Of a DNA stretch of 64,000 nt, positions 55,475-63,911 are shown piece after piece. The position numbers and the translations under genes are program-made. Source of the DNA: Methylopila capsulata (GTDB lineage: Bacteria > Pseudomonadota > Alphaproteobacteria > Rhizobiales > Methylopilaceae); the NCBI RefSeq assembly GCF_016907975.1, contig NZ_JAFBCY010000003.1, positions 868,001 through 932,000 on the forward strand. The letters run 5' to 3'. The notes below the pieces were generated by a model. That model ran no database searches. It saw only the letters and a list, made by a program, of their open reading frames with translations, and had not been told where the DNA came from. Each line of letters begins with the position of its first letter. Position 1 is the first letter of the stretch.

Positions 55475-56704
55475 TCACCGCCCGGTCGCCGTCCGCAGCG
55501 AGCCGCCGATGTTGTCGGTCGCGGCGCCGAGCTGGCTGCGGAAGCTCTCCCGCGCGCGCTGATCGACGATGGCCGCGGGCGCCGTCGCCGCCGCCCCGAT
55601 CACCGAGCCTACGCCCTGCGCCGTGCCGATCGCGGTCGCGCCGAGCGTCTCCGCGAGACCGAGGTTCGACCCGGCCACCTTGTCGCCGGCGATGAGCCTG
55701 CGCCCGATCGCCTTCACCACTTCGGGGCTCTCGGCGAACTTGGTGTGGTTCAGCCCGTCGCCGGAGCGGACGCCCGAAAGATCGACCACGTTGATCCCGC
55801 GCTTCGCGAAATCCGCCTGCACGGACGGCTGGGTCAGGTCGACCGAGCCCAGCCGCTGGACGCCGCCGGCGAGACGCCGCGAGACCAGCAGCGCGCGGTC
55901 GTCCTGGGAGGTGAAGATGGTGATGCGGTTCTCCGCCGGGCCGATCGCCTTCAGCTGCTCCTGGAACACGTCGACGTCCAGATCCGGCGAGGCGAGCACG
56001 ATGTTCTTCAGCTTCGGCGGCACGGCGCCCCGGCGGATCGCGAGCTGCCGGACCGCCTCCATCGACAGCCAGCTGCCCATGGAGTGCGCCATCAGCGTGA
56101 TCTCGGACACGTCCGGCCGCGCAGCGGCCTGAGCGATCATGGTCTCCAGGCTGTCGCGGGAGTAGTTCGCGCTTTCCCGGTCGTAGAGATAGCCGAAGAC
56201 CGAGCCCCGCGACGGCCAGGTGAACAGGATCGGGGCGGCGTCCGCGCCGGAATCGTGGCTGATCTGGGCGAAGCGGAACACCGCCTCCTCATAGGTCGAG
56301 TTGAAGCCGTGCACGAAGATCAGCACGCGCTTCTTCGGCCCGGCCGCCCGGCGGTACCAGGCGTCCGCGCCGCCGTCCTTGAGGGGCTCGACCTTGAGCG
56401 CAACGAACTCCGTCGCCGGGTTTCCCGGGTTGCGGGCGGGATAGATCACGGCGCCGGGCTTCCGCACCCCGTCCGGCGGGATCGACACCAGGATGTTCTC
56501 GAGCGACAGGCCCTTGCCGCGGTCCCCGGAGAACACCACTCCCGGCACCGGCGAGGGCGCGCGCGTGGTGGCGACGAGCATGTCGACGGTGTGGGCGCCC
56601 GGCGCGCTGGCCGACACCGGCAGCAACGTCGCGTAAGGACGGCCGCCGCAGCCGGCGAGCGCGAGCGCCGCGGCCACGAGGGCGAGAATTCGAATGGAGC
56701 GCAA
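55475..56704 (-). CDS. Lipoprotein alpha/beta hydrolase (DUF900 type)
   Basis: A 409-residue exported enzyme-like protein. From the TTG at 56704 the first 18 residues form a lipoprotein signal, with the lipobox LALAGC placing the lipid on Cys19. The hydrolase domain shows LIFVHGFNSTYEEAVFRFAQ and the nucleophile elbow LMAHSMGSWL, with DLDVDVFQEQL and LNHTKF toward the end. The DUF900 group has no known substrate. An ATG at 56770 would give a 22-residue extension before the signal, so the TTG is preferred but uncertain. The C-terminal 70 residues are low-complexity. Confidence 0.8.
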   Translation of the reverse strand: MRSIRILALVAAALALAGCGGRPYATLLPVSASAPGAHTVDMLVATTRAPSPVPGVVFSGDRGKGLSLENILVSIPPDGVRKPGAVIYPARNPGNPATEFVALKVEPLKDGGADAWYRRAAGPKKRVLIFVHGFNSTYEEAVFRFAQISHDSGADAAPILFTWPSRGSVFGYLYDRESANYSRDSLETMIAQAAARPDVSEITLMAHSMGSWLSMEAVRQLAIRRGAVPPKLKNIVLASPDLDVDVFQEQLKAIGPAENRITIFTSQDDRALLVSRRLAGGVQRLGSVDLTQPSVQADFAKRGINVVDLSGVRSGDGLNHTKFAESPEVVKAIGRRLIAGDKVAGSNLGLAETLGATAIGTAQGVGSVIGAAATAPAAIVDQRARESFRSQLGAATDNIGGSLRTATGR

Positions 56705-56851
56705 GCGGGCGGCCTCGTAGACGCATGGCGGGCGCGACGCGGACCCCCACCCTGCCGATCGCCGGCCCATCGTTGGCGCCGCGGCGCCTTTTGCAAGCCT
56801 GCCCTTCGCACGAGCGGCCTGTCCGGCGGTCGCCGTGACGTTCGCGCCACG

Positions 56852-57946
56852 TCAGTCCGAGGCGCCGCCCTGCTCCGCTTCGCGCGCGAGAAGCGCCCGT
56901 TTGCGCTCGACGCCCCAGCGATAGCCGGAGAGGGAGCCGTCCGTGCGCACCACCCGGTGGCAGGGGATCGCGACCGCGAGCGCGTTGGCGCCGCAGGCCT
57001 GCGCCACCGCGCGCACCGCCTTCGGCGCGCCGATCGCCGCGGCGACGTCGGCGTAGCTCGCCGTCGCGCCCGCCGGCAGCTTCCGCAGCGCCTCCCAGAC
57101 CCGGCGCTGAAACGCGGTTCCGCGGATGTCGAGGGGCAGATCGAGGCCGCGGCCGGGACGCTCCACGAGGCCCGCCACCTCCGCCACCACGCGCTCGAAC
57201 CCCGCCTCCCCGCCGGTCAGCTCCGCCTTTGGAAACCGGTCCTGCAGGTCGCGGACGAGCGCGTCGGGATCGTCGCCGAGCAGGATCGCGCAGACGCCGC
57301 GCGCGCTGGCCGCGACCAGCAGCGCCCCGAGCGAGCACTGCGCCACCGCGAAGCGGATCGCGGCGCCCTCCCCGCCCGCGCGGTAGGCGCTCGGGGGCAT
57401 GCCGAGCGCATCGTCGGCGACGGCGTAGAAGCGGCCGCTGGAGCTGAAGCCGGCCCCGTAGATCGCGGACGCGACCGAGGCCTGCGGACGGCTGAGCTCG
57501 CGGCGCATCCGGCGCACCCGCTCGCCCTGCGCATAGGCCTTCGGCGTCAGGCCGGTCTCGGCCTTGAAGGCGCTGACGAGCCGGGCCGCGCTCGTGCCGC
57601 AGGCGCGCGCGAGCCGATCGAGGGCCGGCGGCTCCTCCGCCGCCTCGATGACGCGGCAGGCGCGCGCCACCAGCGCGGCGCGCGCGGCCGTGGGGGAGAC
57701 GTCGTCCGGGCGGCAGCGCCGGCAGGGACGGAAGCCGGCGGCTTCGGCGGCGGCCCCATCGACGTGGAACGCGACGTTCTGAGGGTTGGCGCGGCGCGAC
57801 GGGCACGAGGGGCGGCAGTAGACCCCCGTCGTCCGGACCGAATAGACGAAGGCGCCGTCGGCGGCGGCGTCGCGCGCCGCGACGGCGTCCCAGCGGGGAT
57901 CGCGGTCGGCGGGCGGTTGGTCGGCGGCTCGTGCGGGCGCGGTCAT
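56852..57946 (-). CDS. ada: Ada: bifunctional DNA methylphosphotriester / O6-methylguanine methyltransferase and regulator
   Basis: A 364-residue protein with the full Ada layout. The N-terminal zinc site uses Cys44 and Cys48 in GVYCRPSCPSRR and Cys75 and Cys78 in FRPCRRCRP; one of these accepts methyl groups from phosphotriesters. An AraC-type helix-turn-helix part follows (about 90-190), then the methyltransferase domain with the acceptor Cys in AIPCHRVVRTDGSLSGYRWGVERK. In E. coli methylated Ada activates its own regulon. The ATG at 57946 is used. alkA and alkB are not beside it. Confidence 0.93.
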   Translation of the reverse strand: MTAPARAADQPPADRDPRWDAVAARDAAADGAFVYSVRTTGVYCRPSCPSRRANPQNVAFHVDGAAAEAAGFRPCRRCRPDDVSPTAARAALVARACRVIEAAEEPPALDRLARACGTSAARLVSAFKAETGLTPKAYAQGERVRRMRRELSRPQASVASAIYGAGFSSSGRFYAVADDALGMPPSAYRAGGEGAAIRFAVAQCSLGALLVAASARGVCAILLGDDPDALVRDLQDRFPKAELTGGEAGFERVVAEVAGLVERPGRGLDLPLDIRGTAFQRRVWEALRKLPAGATASYADVAAAIGAPKAVRAVAQACGANALAVAIPCHRVVRTDGSLSGYRWGVERKRALLAREAEQGGASD

Positions 57947-58042
57947 GGATCCGATCCTCTCATGGGGCGGGGAGGATGGGATAGCGCGGACGCGCGGGGC
58001 TGGCGCTCCGGTTTCGGGGGTCAAATCCGGGCCCGAAACGAA

Positions 58043-58069
58043 AACGGCCCGGGCGAGACCCGGGCCGTT
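58043..58069 (-). terminator. Intrinsic terminator of rpsA
   Basis: AACGGCCCGGG at 58043-58053 pairs with CCCGGGCCGTT at 58059-58069 around five bases. On the minus strand four T follow the stem, about 50-75 bases after the rpsA stop. Confidence 0.88.
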
Positions 58070-58073
58070 CGTG

Positions 58074-58095
58074 GCGGGAGCCCGAAGGCTCCCGC
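58074..58095. repeat. Hairpin just after rpsA
   Basis: GCGGGAGCC at 58074-58082 pairs with GGCTCCCGC at 58087-58095 around CGAA. It lies between the rpsA stop and the T-run terminator, and may stabilise the end of the message. Confidence 0.6.
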
Positions 58096-58116
58096 TGATG
58101 TCGTCGTCGCGGACGA

Positions 58117-59826
58117 TCAGTCGTCCGAACCCTCGGAGCGCTTCTTGAGCGCCGCGCCGAGGATGTCGCCGAGCGAGGCGCCCGAGTCGGAGGAGCCGTA
58201 CTGCGCGACGGCCTCCTTCTCCTCGTAGATCTCCAGCGCCTTGATGGACACCTGGACCTTGTGGGCCTTCTTGTCGAACTGCGTGATGCGGGCGTCGAAC
58301 TTCTCGCCGACGGCGAAACGCTCGGGGCGCTGATCGGCGCGCTCGCGGGCGAGATCGTTGCGGCGGATGAAGGCCGTCAGGTCGGTGTCGACGATCTTGA
58401 CCTCGAGACCGCCTTCCTTGACCTCGATCACCTCGCAGGTGACGACCGAGTTCTTGCGGAGCTCGCCCGAGTCCACGAACGGATCGCCGCCGAGCTGCTT
58501 GACGCCCAGCGAGATGCGCTCCTTCTCGACGTCGACGTCGAGAACCTGGGCGCGAACGACGTCGCCCTTCTTGAACTCTTCGATGACGGCTTCGCCCGGA
58601 CGGTTCCAGTCCAGGTCCGACAGATGCACCATGCCGTCGACGTCGCCGTCGAGGCCCAGGAACAGGCCGAACTCGGTCTTGTTCTTGACCTCGCCCTCGA
58701 CCTCGGAGCCGACCGGGTACTTCTCGACGAAGGCTTCCCAGGGGTTCTGCATGGTCTGCTTGAGGCCAAGCGAGATGCGGCGCTTCACCGGATCGACCTC
58801 GAGCACCATCACCTCGACCTCCTGAGAGGTGGCGACGATCTTGCCCGGGTGGACGTTCTTCTTCACCCACGACATCTCGGAGACGTGGATCAGGCCTTCG
58901 ATGCCCGGCTCCAGCTCCACGAACGCGCCGTAGTCGGTGATGTTGGTGACGCGGCCGGTGAAGCGGGTGTTCGCCGGGTACTTCGCCTCGATGCCCTGCC
59001 ACGGATCGGCCAGCAGCTGCTTCATGCCGAGCGAGATGCGGTGGGTCTCGTGGTTGATCTTGATGATCTTCACCTTCACCTGCTGCCCGATCTGGAGCAG
59101 CTCGGTCGGGTGATTGACGCGGCGCCACGCGATGTCGGTGACGTGCAGCAGGCCGTCGATGCCGCCGAGGTCCACGAACGCGCCGTAGTCGGTGATGTTC
59201 TTGACGACGCCCTCGATGACCTGACCCTCTTCGAGGTTCTGGACCAGCTCCTGGCGCATCTCGGCGCGGGACTCTTCAAGCACGGTGCGGCGCGACACGA
59301 CGATGTTGCCGCGGCGGCGATCCATCTTGAGGATCTGGAACGGCTGCGGCGTGCCCATGAGCGGGCCGACGTCGCGCACCGGGCGGATGTCGACCTGCGA
59401 ACGCGGCAGGAAGGCGGTCGCGCCCTCGAGGTCGACCGTGAAGCCGCCCTTGACCTGATTGAAGATGACGCCTTCGACCTTCTGATTGTCGTTGAAGGCT
59501 TGCTCGAGCTTGACCCAGCTCTCTTCGCGGCGCGCCTTGTCGCGCGACAGCACGGCTTCGCCGAGCGCGTTCTCGACGCGCTCCAGGTAGACCTCGACGA
59601 CGTCGCCGACCTTGAGCGGGTTCTCGCGGCCGTGGCCGGTGAACTCCTTGACCGCGACGCGGCCCTCGGTCTTCAGGCCGACGTCGATGACGGCCATGTC
59701 CTTTTCGATCGCGGTGATCGTGCCCTTGATCACCGAGCCTTCGGCGATGTCGGTCGTCAGAAACGATTCTTCGAGCAGCGCGGCGAAATCTTCGCGCGAG
59801 GGTGCGGCTGCGGCAGTGGCGTTCAT
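58117..59826 (-). CDS. rpsA: Ribosomal protein S1
   Basis: A 569-residue protein of six S1 RNA-binding domains, the usual length for S1. Repeats show as GAFVDLGGIDGLLHVTDIAW, then GAFVELEPGIEGLIHVSEMSW and FGLFLGLDGDVDGMVHLSDLDW. It binds mRNA on the 30S subunit. The ATG at 59826 has AGGAGA six bases upstream. The C terminus is acidic and serine-rich. In many relatives cmk lies upstream; here a 364-base empty region and a secreted protein gene do. Confidence 0.97.
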   Translation of the reverse strand: MNATAAAAPSREDFAALLEESFLTTDIAEGSVIKGTITAIEKDMAVIDVGLKTEGRVAVKEFTGHGRENPLKVGDVVEVYLERVENALGEAVLSRDKARREESWVKLEQAFNDNQKVEGVIFNQVKGGFTVDLEGATAFLPRSQVDIRPVRDVGPLMGTPQPFQILKMDRRRGNIVVSRRTVLEESRAEMRQELVQNLEEGQVIEGVVKNITDYGAFVDLGGIDGLLHVTDIAWRRVNHPTELLQIGQQVKVKIIKINHETHRISLGMKQLLADPWQGIEAKYPANTRFTGRVTNITDYGAFVELEPGIEGLIHVSEMSWVKKNVHPGKIVATSQEVEVMVLEVDPVKRRISLGLKQTMQNPWEAFVEKYPVGSEVEGEVKNKTEFGLFLGLDGDVDGMVHLSDLDWNRPGEAVIEEFKKGDVVRAQVLDVDVEKERISLGVKQLGGDPFVDSGELRKNSVVTCEVIEVKEGGLEVKIVDTDLTAFIRRNDLARERADQRPERFAVGEKFDARITQFDKKAHKVQVSIKALEIYEEKEAVAQYGSSDSGASLGDILGAALKKRSEGSDD

Positions 59827-60190
59827 GAAATCTCCTGCCCGTCTTCGGGCTTAGCGGCGCCGGCGTTCGGGTTGACGAAACGGCCGATCGGGCGTCCGCC
59901 GTCCGGTGCTCGCCTCCGCGTTGCGAAGACGGGCCGGCGCCGGGAACGTGGGCGACCTTGGGCCGTGTCCGGGAAAGCCTGGAGATGCGTGGCGGGCGCG
60001 ATCGGCGGGAGCCGACCGAGCGAGCCAGCGTGAGCTACCTGCTCATTCCGGACGCGGGTGGTTAGCAGATCATGCGAGCCCACGCAACGCGAGCGTGGAC
60101 GCCCTCGCGAGATCGCGTCCACGCGCCCCCCCGAGGCCGGCGCGTACCGCCCCGAAATGGAGCGATCGTCGCGCGCGGCGTCCCACGGGG
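59827..60190. other. 364-base non-coding region before rpsA with a hairpin
   Basis: No gene is supported here. It should hold the rpsA promoter and leader. A perfect 10-base inverted repeat, GCGTGGACGC at 60093-60102 and GCGTCCACGC at 60115-60124, with a 12-base centre containing CTCGCGAG, lies 67-98 bases after the end of the neighbouring minus-strand gene. It lacks a T-run. I saw no further repeats and no clear -35/-10 pair. Confidence 0.6.
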
Positions 60191-60775
60191 TCAGCGGGCG
60201 GCGGCGGTCTGCAGGCGGGGCGCCGCCGCGGCCTGGGCGGCCTGGGACGTGGCGCCGGGTTCGCCGAAGCCGATCAGCACCTTCCAGCCGGCGTAGCGCC
60301 TAGCGGGCGGCAGCGAGACCTCGTCGACCAGATAGGAGAAGTGGCTGACCTTCTCAGCCGGCTTCAGCGGCGCCTGAATCCGCGCCGCGCGCACGGCCAC
60401 CGCCTTACCGGAGGGATCGACGACCGTCACCGCGATCGGGGCCGTGACGGCGTCGGCGGCGGAGCCGTTGGCCGTCGCGCGGCCGACGAGGGCGACGCGC
60501 AGGATCGTCTCGGCGCCCAGGTTGGCGCAGTCGCGGGCGGCGGAGAGCAGCGAGAGCTGGGCGGGCGCCGCGGCGTAGGCGTCCGCCTCTTTCCGCACGA
60601 TCACCTCGGGGCAGTTGCGCCCGACGCGCGACGTGACGCCGCCGGCGGCCAGTTTCGCGGCCACCGCCTTGGAGCTGCGGAGGTTCTCGGCGGCTCCCGC
60701 CGCGCCGGCGAAGCAGCCGACCACGACCGCGAGCCCAAGCGCCGCGCGGCCGACAGTTCGCATGACGGTCGACAT
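60191..60775 (-). CDS. Secreted protein of unknown function
   Basis: A 194-residue protein with a signal peptide (about residues 1-28, ending GAAGA). Two cysteines in the mature part, in GRNCPEVIV and AARDCANLGAE, could form a disulfide. The pattern ETILRVALVGRATANGS and PIAVTVVDPSGKAVAVRA suggests a beta-rich middle domain, and WKVLIGFGEPG a final strand. I do not recognise a family. It stands alone between rpsA and ispA on the same strand, with gaps of 364 and 95 bases. Confidence 0.68.
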   Translation of the reverse strand: MSTVMRTVGRAALGLAVVVGCFAGAAGAAENLRSSKAVAAKLAAGGVTSRVGRNCPEVIVRKEADAYAAAPAQLSLLSAARDCANLGAETILRVALVGRATANGSAADAVTAPIAVTVVDPSGKAVAVRAARIQAPLKPAEKVSHFSYLVDEVSLPPARRYAGWKVLIGFGEPGATSQAAQAAAAPRLQTAAAR

Positions 60776-60870
60776 GACTGTCTCCCAAAACGTTCAACGC
60801 CCGATCACCAGAAGCGTTAACGAATCAGGCAGAAGTGAGCCCTCAGGACACGGTCAAGAAAATTTCGCTC

Positions 60871-61797
60871 TCAAACGCGCCGATCGGCGACGAAGCGGGC
60901 GGCGGAGCTCAAACCCTCGGCGCGCGCTCCGAAGGGTGCGATCGCGGCGATCGCCTGGGCGGTCAACGTCTCGAGGCGCGCGCGGGCGCCGTCACGCCCG
61001 AGCAGATCGACCAGCGTCGCCTTGCCCGCCGCCGCGTCCTTGCCCGTCGCCTTTCCGACCGTCTCGGCCGCCCCTTCGGCGTCGAGCAGGTCGTCGGCGA
61101 TCTGGAACGCAGCGCCCAGCGCATGGGCGTAGACGCCGAGCGCCGCCCGGTCCGCCTCGTCGGCGCGGCCGAGCGCCGCCGCCATCTGGATCGGCGCGGC
61201 GATCAGCGCGCCGGTCTTCATCGCCTGGATGCGCGCCACCGCGGCCTCGTCATGGGCCTCGCGGGCCGCGGAAAAGCGCCCTTCGGCGGCGAGGTCCAGC
61301 ATCTGGCCGCCGACCATCCCCCCGAACCCCGCGGCCCGGGCAAGGATGCGCACGAGCGCGATCCGCGCCGCGGGATCCGGATCGACCCGCGGGTCGCTGA
61401 GCACGTCGAAGGCGAGCGTCAGCAGCGCGTCGCCGGCGAGGATCGCGGTGGCCTCGTCGAAGGCGCGGTGCACGGTCGGCCGCCCACGGCGCAGGTCGTC
61501 GTCGTCCATGGCCGGCAGGTCGTCGTGGATCAGGCTGTAGCCGTGCACGCACTCGACGGCGAGGCAGGCTCGCAGCGCCCGCTCGGGCGGGACGTCGAAC
61601 AGTTCGGCCGCCGCCAGCCCCAGCGCCGGCCGCAGACGTTTGCCGCCGCCGAGCATGGCGTGGCGCATGGCGTCGACCAGCCGCGCGGGACGCGCGCTCT
61701 CGCCGGCCTCGGGCTCGGAGGTCAGCAGCGCGTCGAGCGCGGTCTCCACGGCGGCCGCGACGGCGGCGAGGCGATGGTCGAAGGATGCGTCGGTCAC
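60871..61797 (-). CDS. ispA: Farnesyl diphosphate synthase (polyprenyl synthetase family)
   Basis: A 308-residue all-helical prenyl transferase. GGKRLRPALGLAAAE binds substrate, the first aspartate-rich motif is LIHDDLPAMDDDDLRRG (the E. coli IspA-like form) and the second is FQIADDLLD. It joins IPP to allylic diphosphates to make C15 units for undecaprenyl carrier lipid and quinones. The start is a GTG at 61797 with CGGAG upstream. Chain length is inferred from the motif; geranylgeranyl synthases are similar. No dxs or xseB gene is adjacent. Confidence 0.88.
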   Translation of the reverse strand: MTDASFDHRLAAVAAAVETALDALLTSEPEAGESARPARLVDAMRHAMLGGGKRLRPALGLAAAELFDVPPERALRACLAVECVHGYSLIHDDLPAMDDDDLRRGRPTVHRAFDEATAILAGDALLTLAFDVLSDPRVDPDPAARIALVRILARAAGFGGMVGGQMLDLAAEGRFSAAREAHDEAAVARIQAMKTGALIAAPIQMAAALGRADEADRAALGVYAHALGAAFQIADDLLDAEGAAETVGKATGKDAAAGKATLVDLLGRDGARARLETLTAQAIAAIAPFGARAEGLSSAARFVADRRV

Positions 61798-61924
61798 GTG
61801 CGCCGAACTCCGAAAGGGCCGCTGGCCCCGTGCCCGAGCGGGCGGGCGACGTCAAGACGCCGTGAGATGGCGGGCGCGGATCGCTCTGCTAGAGTGCGCC
61901 GGGCACAAAGGGGCGACGGCGTAG

Positions 61925-62638
61925 ATGGCGGCAATGTACGGCTTTGGAACGGCGGCCGTCCGCGGGCGGCCCTCGCTCCTCCGCAAAGCCGTGCTGGCGC
62001 TGGTCGTGATCGCCGCGGCGCCCTTCGTCCTCACGTTGATCTACACGGTCGTTCCCCCGGTCTCGACGCCCATGCTGGCGCGCTGGCTGACGCTCAGGCC
62101 GGTGACGCGGACCTGGATTCCGCTGCAAAACGTGTCGGCCGCCCTGCCCCGGGCGGTGATCGTCTCCGAGGACGCGCGCTTCTGCGCCCACGCCGGGGTC
62201 GACTGGCAGGCGATCAGCCTCGTGCTCGACCAGGGCGGCGACGGCGGCCCGAGCCGCGGCGCCTCCACCATCACCATGCAGGTCGCGAAGAACCTCTTTC
62301 TCTGGCAGGGCGCGGCCTATCTGCGGAAGCCGTTCGAGATCGTGCTGGCGCACTGGATCGACCTCGTCTGGTCCAAGCGGCGGGTGATGGAGGTCTATCT
62401 CAACATCGCGGAATGGGGGCCCGACGGCGTGTTCGGCGCCGAGGCCGGCGCCCGCCGCGCCTTCGGCAAGAGCGCCGCCCGCCTGAGCGCCCGCCAGGCG
62501 GCGGTGATGACGGCCGCGCTGCCGAACCCGGTGCTGCGCGACCCCAAGCGGCCGAGCCGCCACGCCTCGACGCTCGCCTCCGTCATCATCCGCCGCGCGG
62601 GAGGCGCCGCGGGGCTGACGGGCTGTCTCGCCCGCTGA
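61925..62638 (+). CDS. mtgA: Monofunctional peptidoglycan transglycosylase MtgA
   Basis: A 237-residue inner-membrane GT51 enzyme that polymerises lipid II. One N-terminal helix (about 22-44) is followed by the catalytic Glu in AVIVSEDARFCAHAGVDW, then GASTITMQVAKNLFL, the second Glu region RVMEVYLNIAEWG and GAEAGARRAFGKSA. It has no transpeptidase domain, which defines MtgA. It is divergent from ispA. An alternative ATG at 61934 would shorten it by three residues. Confidence 0.94.
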   Translation: MAAMYGFGTAAVRGRPSLLRKAVLALVVIAAAPFVLTLIYTVVPPVSTPMLARWLTLRPVTRTWIPLQNVSAALPRAVIVSEDARFCAHAGVDWQAISLVLDQGGDGGPSRGASTITMQVAKNLFLWQGAAYLRKPFEIVLAHWIDLVWSKRRVMEVYLNIAEWGPDGVFGAEAGARRAFGKSAARLSARQAAVMTAALPNPVLRDPKRPSRHASTLASVIIRRAGGAAGLTGCLAR

Positions 62639-62670
62639 GCGTCGATCGGCGCCATTCACCGGCGAGGGGG

Positions 62671-62699
62671 CTGGCGTTTCCGGCATGATGCCGCTATAA
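62671..62699 (+). promoter_or_regulatory. Promoter candidate for rpmF
   Basis: CTATAA at 62694-62699 with CTGGCG at 62671-62676 gives a 17-base spacing. GGCATGATGCC, a perfect palindrome, lies between them. The -35 box is weak. Confidence 0.35.
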
Positions 62700-62788
62700 G
62701 CCCGCCCCTGAGTTAAGGCGGCGCGACGCTCCGCCCGCACATCCGCGCGCGCGCAAGCGCTGCGACCAGATCCGACGGAGTGAATGAC

Positions 62789-62971
62789 ATGGCCGTTCCG
62801 AAGCGAAAGACCTCCCCGATGAAGCGCGGCCACCGCCGCTCGGCCGACGCGCTCAAGGCCCCGACCTATGTCGAGGACAAGGACTCGGGCGAGCTGCGCC
62901 GTCCGCATCATGTCGACCTGAAGACCGGCATGTACCGCGGCCGCCAGATCCTGACCCCGAAGGAAGCCTGA
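62789..62971 (+). CDS. rpmF: Ribosomal protein L32
   Basis: A 60-residue large-subunit protein, [20 protein letters not shown], without the zinc cysteines seen in some L32 forms, which is usual in alphaproteobacteria. The ATG at 62789 has ACGGAG eight bases before it; an in-frame GTG at 62780 is less likely. It follows mtgA on the same strand but with a gap of 150 bases and its own promoter candidate. Confidence 0.95.
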   Translation: MAVPKRKTSPMKRGHRRSADALKAPTYVEDKDSGELRRPHHVDLKTGMYRGRQILTPKEA

Positions 62972-62984
62972 GGCTTTCTGAGGA

Positions 62985-63002
62985 GGTCCGGGTCCCCGGA
63001 CC
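62985..63002. repeat. First hairpin after rpmF
   Basis: GGTCCGGG at 62985-62992 pairs with CCCGGACC at 62995-63002 with two bases between. It starts 14 bases after the rpmF stop and precedes a stronger hairpin. Confidence 0.6.
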
Positions 63003-63021
63003 CGACATCGAGATATGCGTC

Positions 63022-63046
63022 ACGCCCGGCCCCTTGCGCCGGGCGT
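63022..63046. terminator. Terminator between rpmF and the YkvA-like gene
   Basis: ACGCCCGGC at 63022-63030 pairs with GCCGGGCGT at 63038-63046 around seven bases, followed by T-rich bases on the plus strand. It probably ends rpmF transcription; a weak T-run makes it moderate. Confidence 0.65.
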
Positions 63047-63062
63047 TCGTCGTTTCAGCCGA

Positions 63063-63416
63063 TCAGGCGACGTCGGGGTCTTCGGCCAGCGCCCGGCGCG
63101 CGGCGTCACGGTGGCGGTCGGTCATGTGCATCCGCACGTTGGCGATCGCGGCCGCAAGGATGCTGGCGTCGTCCGCAAAGCCGAGGATCGGGAGGAAGTC
63201 CGGCACGGCGTCCACGGGCAGCACGAAATAGGCCAGCGCGCCGATCAGCGTCGCCCGCACGTGCAGCGGCGTCTCGCGGTCGAAGGCGCAGTAGTAGGCC
63301 GCGACCGCGTCCTCCGCGAAGGGGATCGACCGCGCCACCTTCTTCAGCTTGGGCCAGAACTCGCGGCTCACCCGCGAGGCGTCGCGCTCGAACCCGCCGG
63401 TCGTGCCTGCGTCCAT
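63063..63416 (-). CDS. YkvA-like DUF1232 protein
   Basis: A 117-residue protein with the DUF1232 segment LIGALAYFVLPVDAVPDFLPILGFADDASIL, a pair of short hydrophobic helices, preceded by FWPKLKKVARSIPFAEDAVAAYYCAFD. The function of the family is unknown; some members are membrane-bound. The ATG at 63416 has GAGGAGACGAGG a few bases upstream and the earlier in-frame start has no family match. It follows the metallopeptidase gene on the same strand. Confidence 0.85.
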   Translation of the reverse strand: MDAGTTGGFERDASRVSREFWPKLKKVARSIPFAEDAVAAYYCAFDRETPLHVRATLIGALAYFVLPVDAVPDFLPILGFADDASILAAAIANVRMHMTDRHRDAARRALAEDPDVA

Positions 63417-63486
63417 GCCTCGTCTCCTCGATCGGGCCCCATGTGCGGCCCATCGTGGGACAAGGTGGCCCCGCACCTTCCGGCGA

Positions 63487-63909
63487 TCAAGCCTCGGCGG
63501 CCGCCTTCTCCTCGAGCGCCTCCATGTCCTCGTCGGACAGCCCGAAGTGGTGCCCGATCTCGTGGATCATGACGTGCGCGACGATCGCGCCGAGCGTTTC
63601 CTCGTGCTCCGCCCAGTAGTCCAGGATCGGACGTCGGTAGAGATGGATGACGTTCGGCATCTGCCCGGTCTGGGCGACGGCGGCTCCCTGCGCCAGCCCG
63701 ATCCCGGTGAACAGCCCGAGCAGGTCGAACTCGCTCTCCGCGCCAAGCTCGCGCACCACCTCCTCGGTGGGGAAGTCATCGATCTGGATGACCACGCCGT
63801 CCGCCAGCTCCCGGAGCGAGAGCGGGAGCCCGAACAGCGTCTCGTGCGCGATCGCCTCGAGGTCGGCGAGGCTCGGCGCCGCCAGCGCGGCCCAGTCGAT
63901 CGTCGTCAT
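63487..63909 (-). CDS. Small zincin-like metallopeptidase family protein
   Basis: A 140-residue protein with the zinc motif HEIGHHFGLSD at 116-126 (His116, Glu117, His120 and Asp126 as ligands and base). LADGVVIQIDDFPTEEVV and VIHLYRRPIL are typical of the small PF06262-type group. Substrate unknown. The ATG at 63909 has GGAGGG upstream, three bases after the stop of the gene before it, so the two are probably in one operon. Confidence 0.87.
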   Translation of the reverse strand: MTTIDWAALAAPSLADLEAIAHETLFGLPLSLRELADGVVIQIDDFPTEEVVRELGAESEFDLLGLFTGIGLAQGAAVAQTGQMPNVIHLYRRPILDYWAEHEETLGAIVAHVMIHEIGHHFGLSDEDMEALEEKAAAEA

Positions 63910-63911
63910 TC

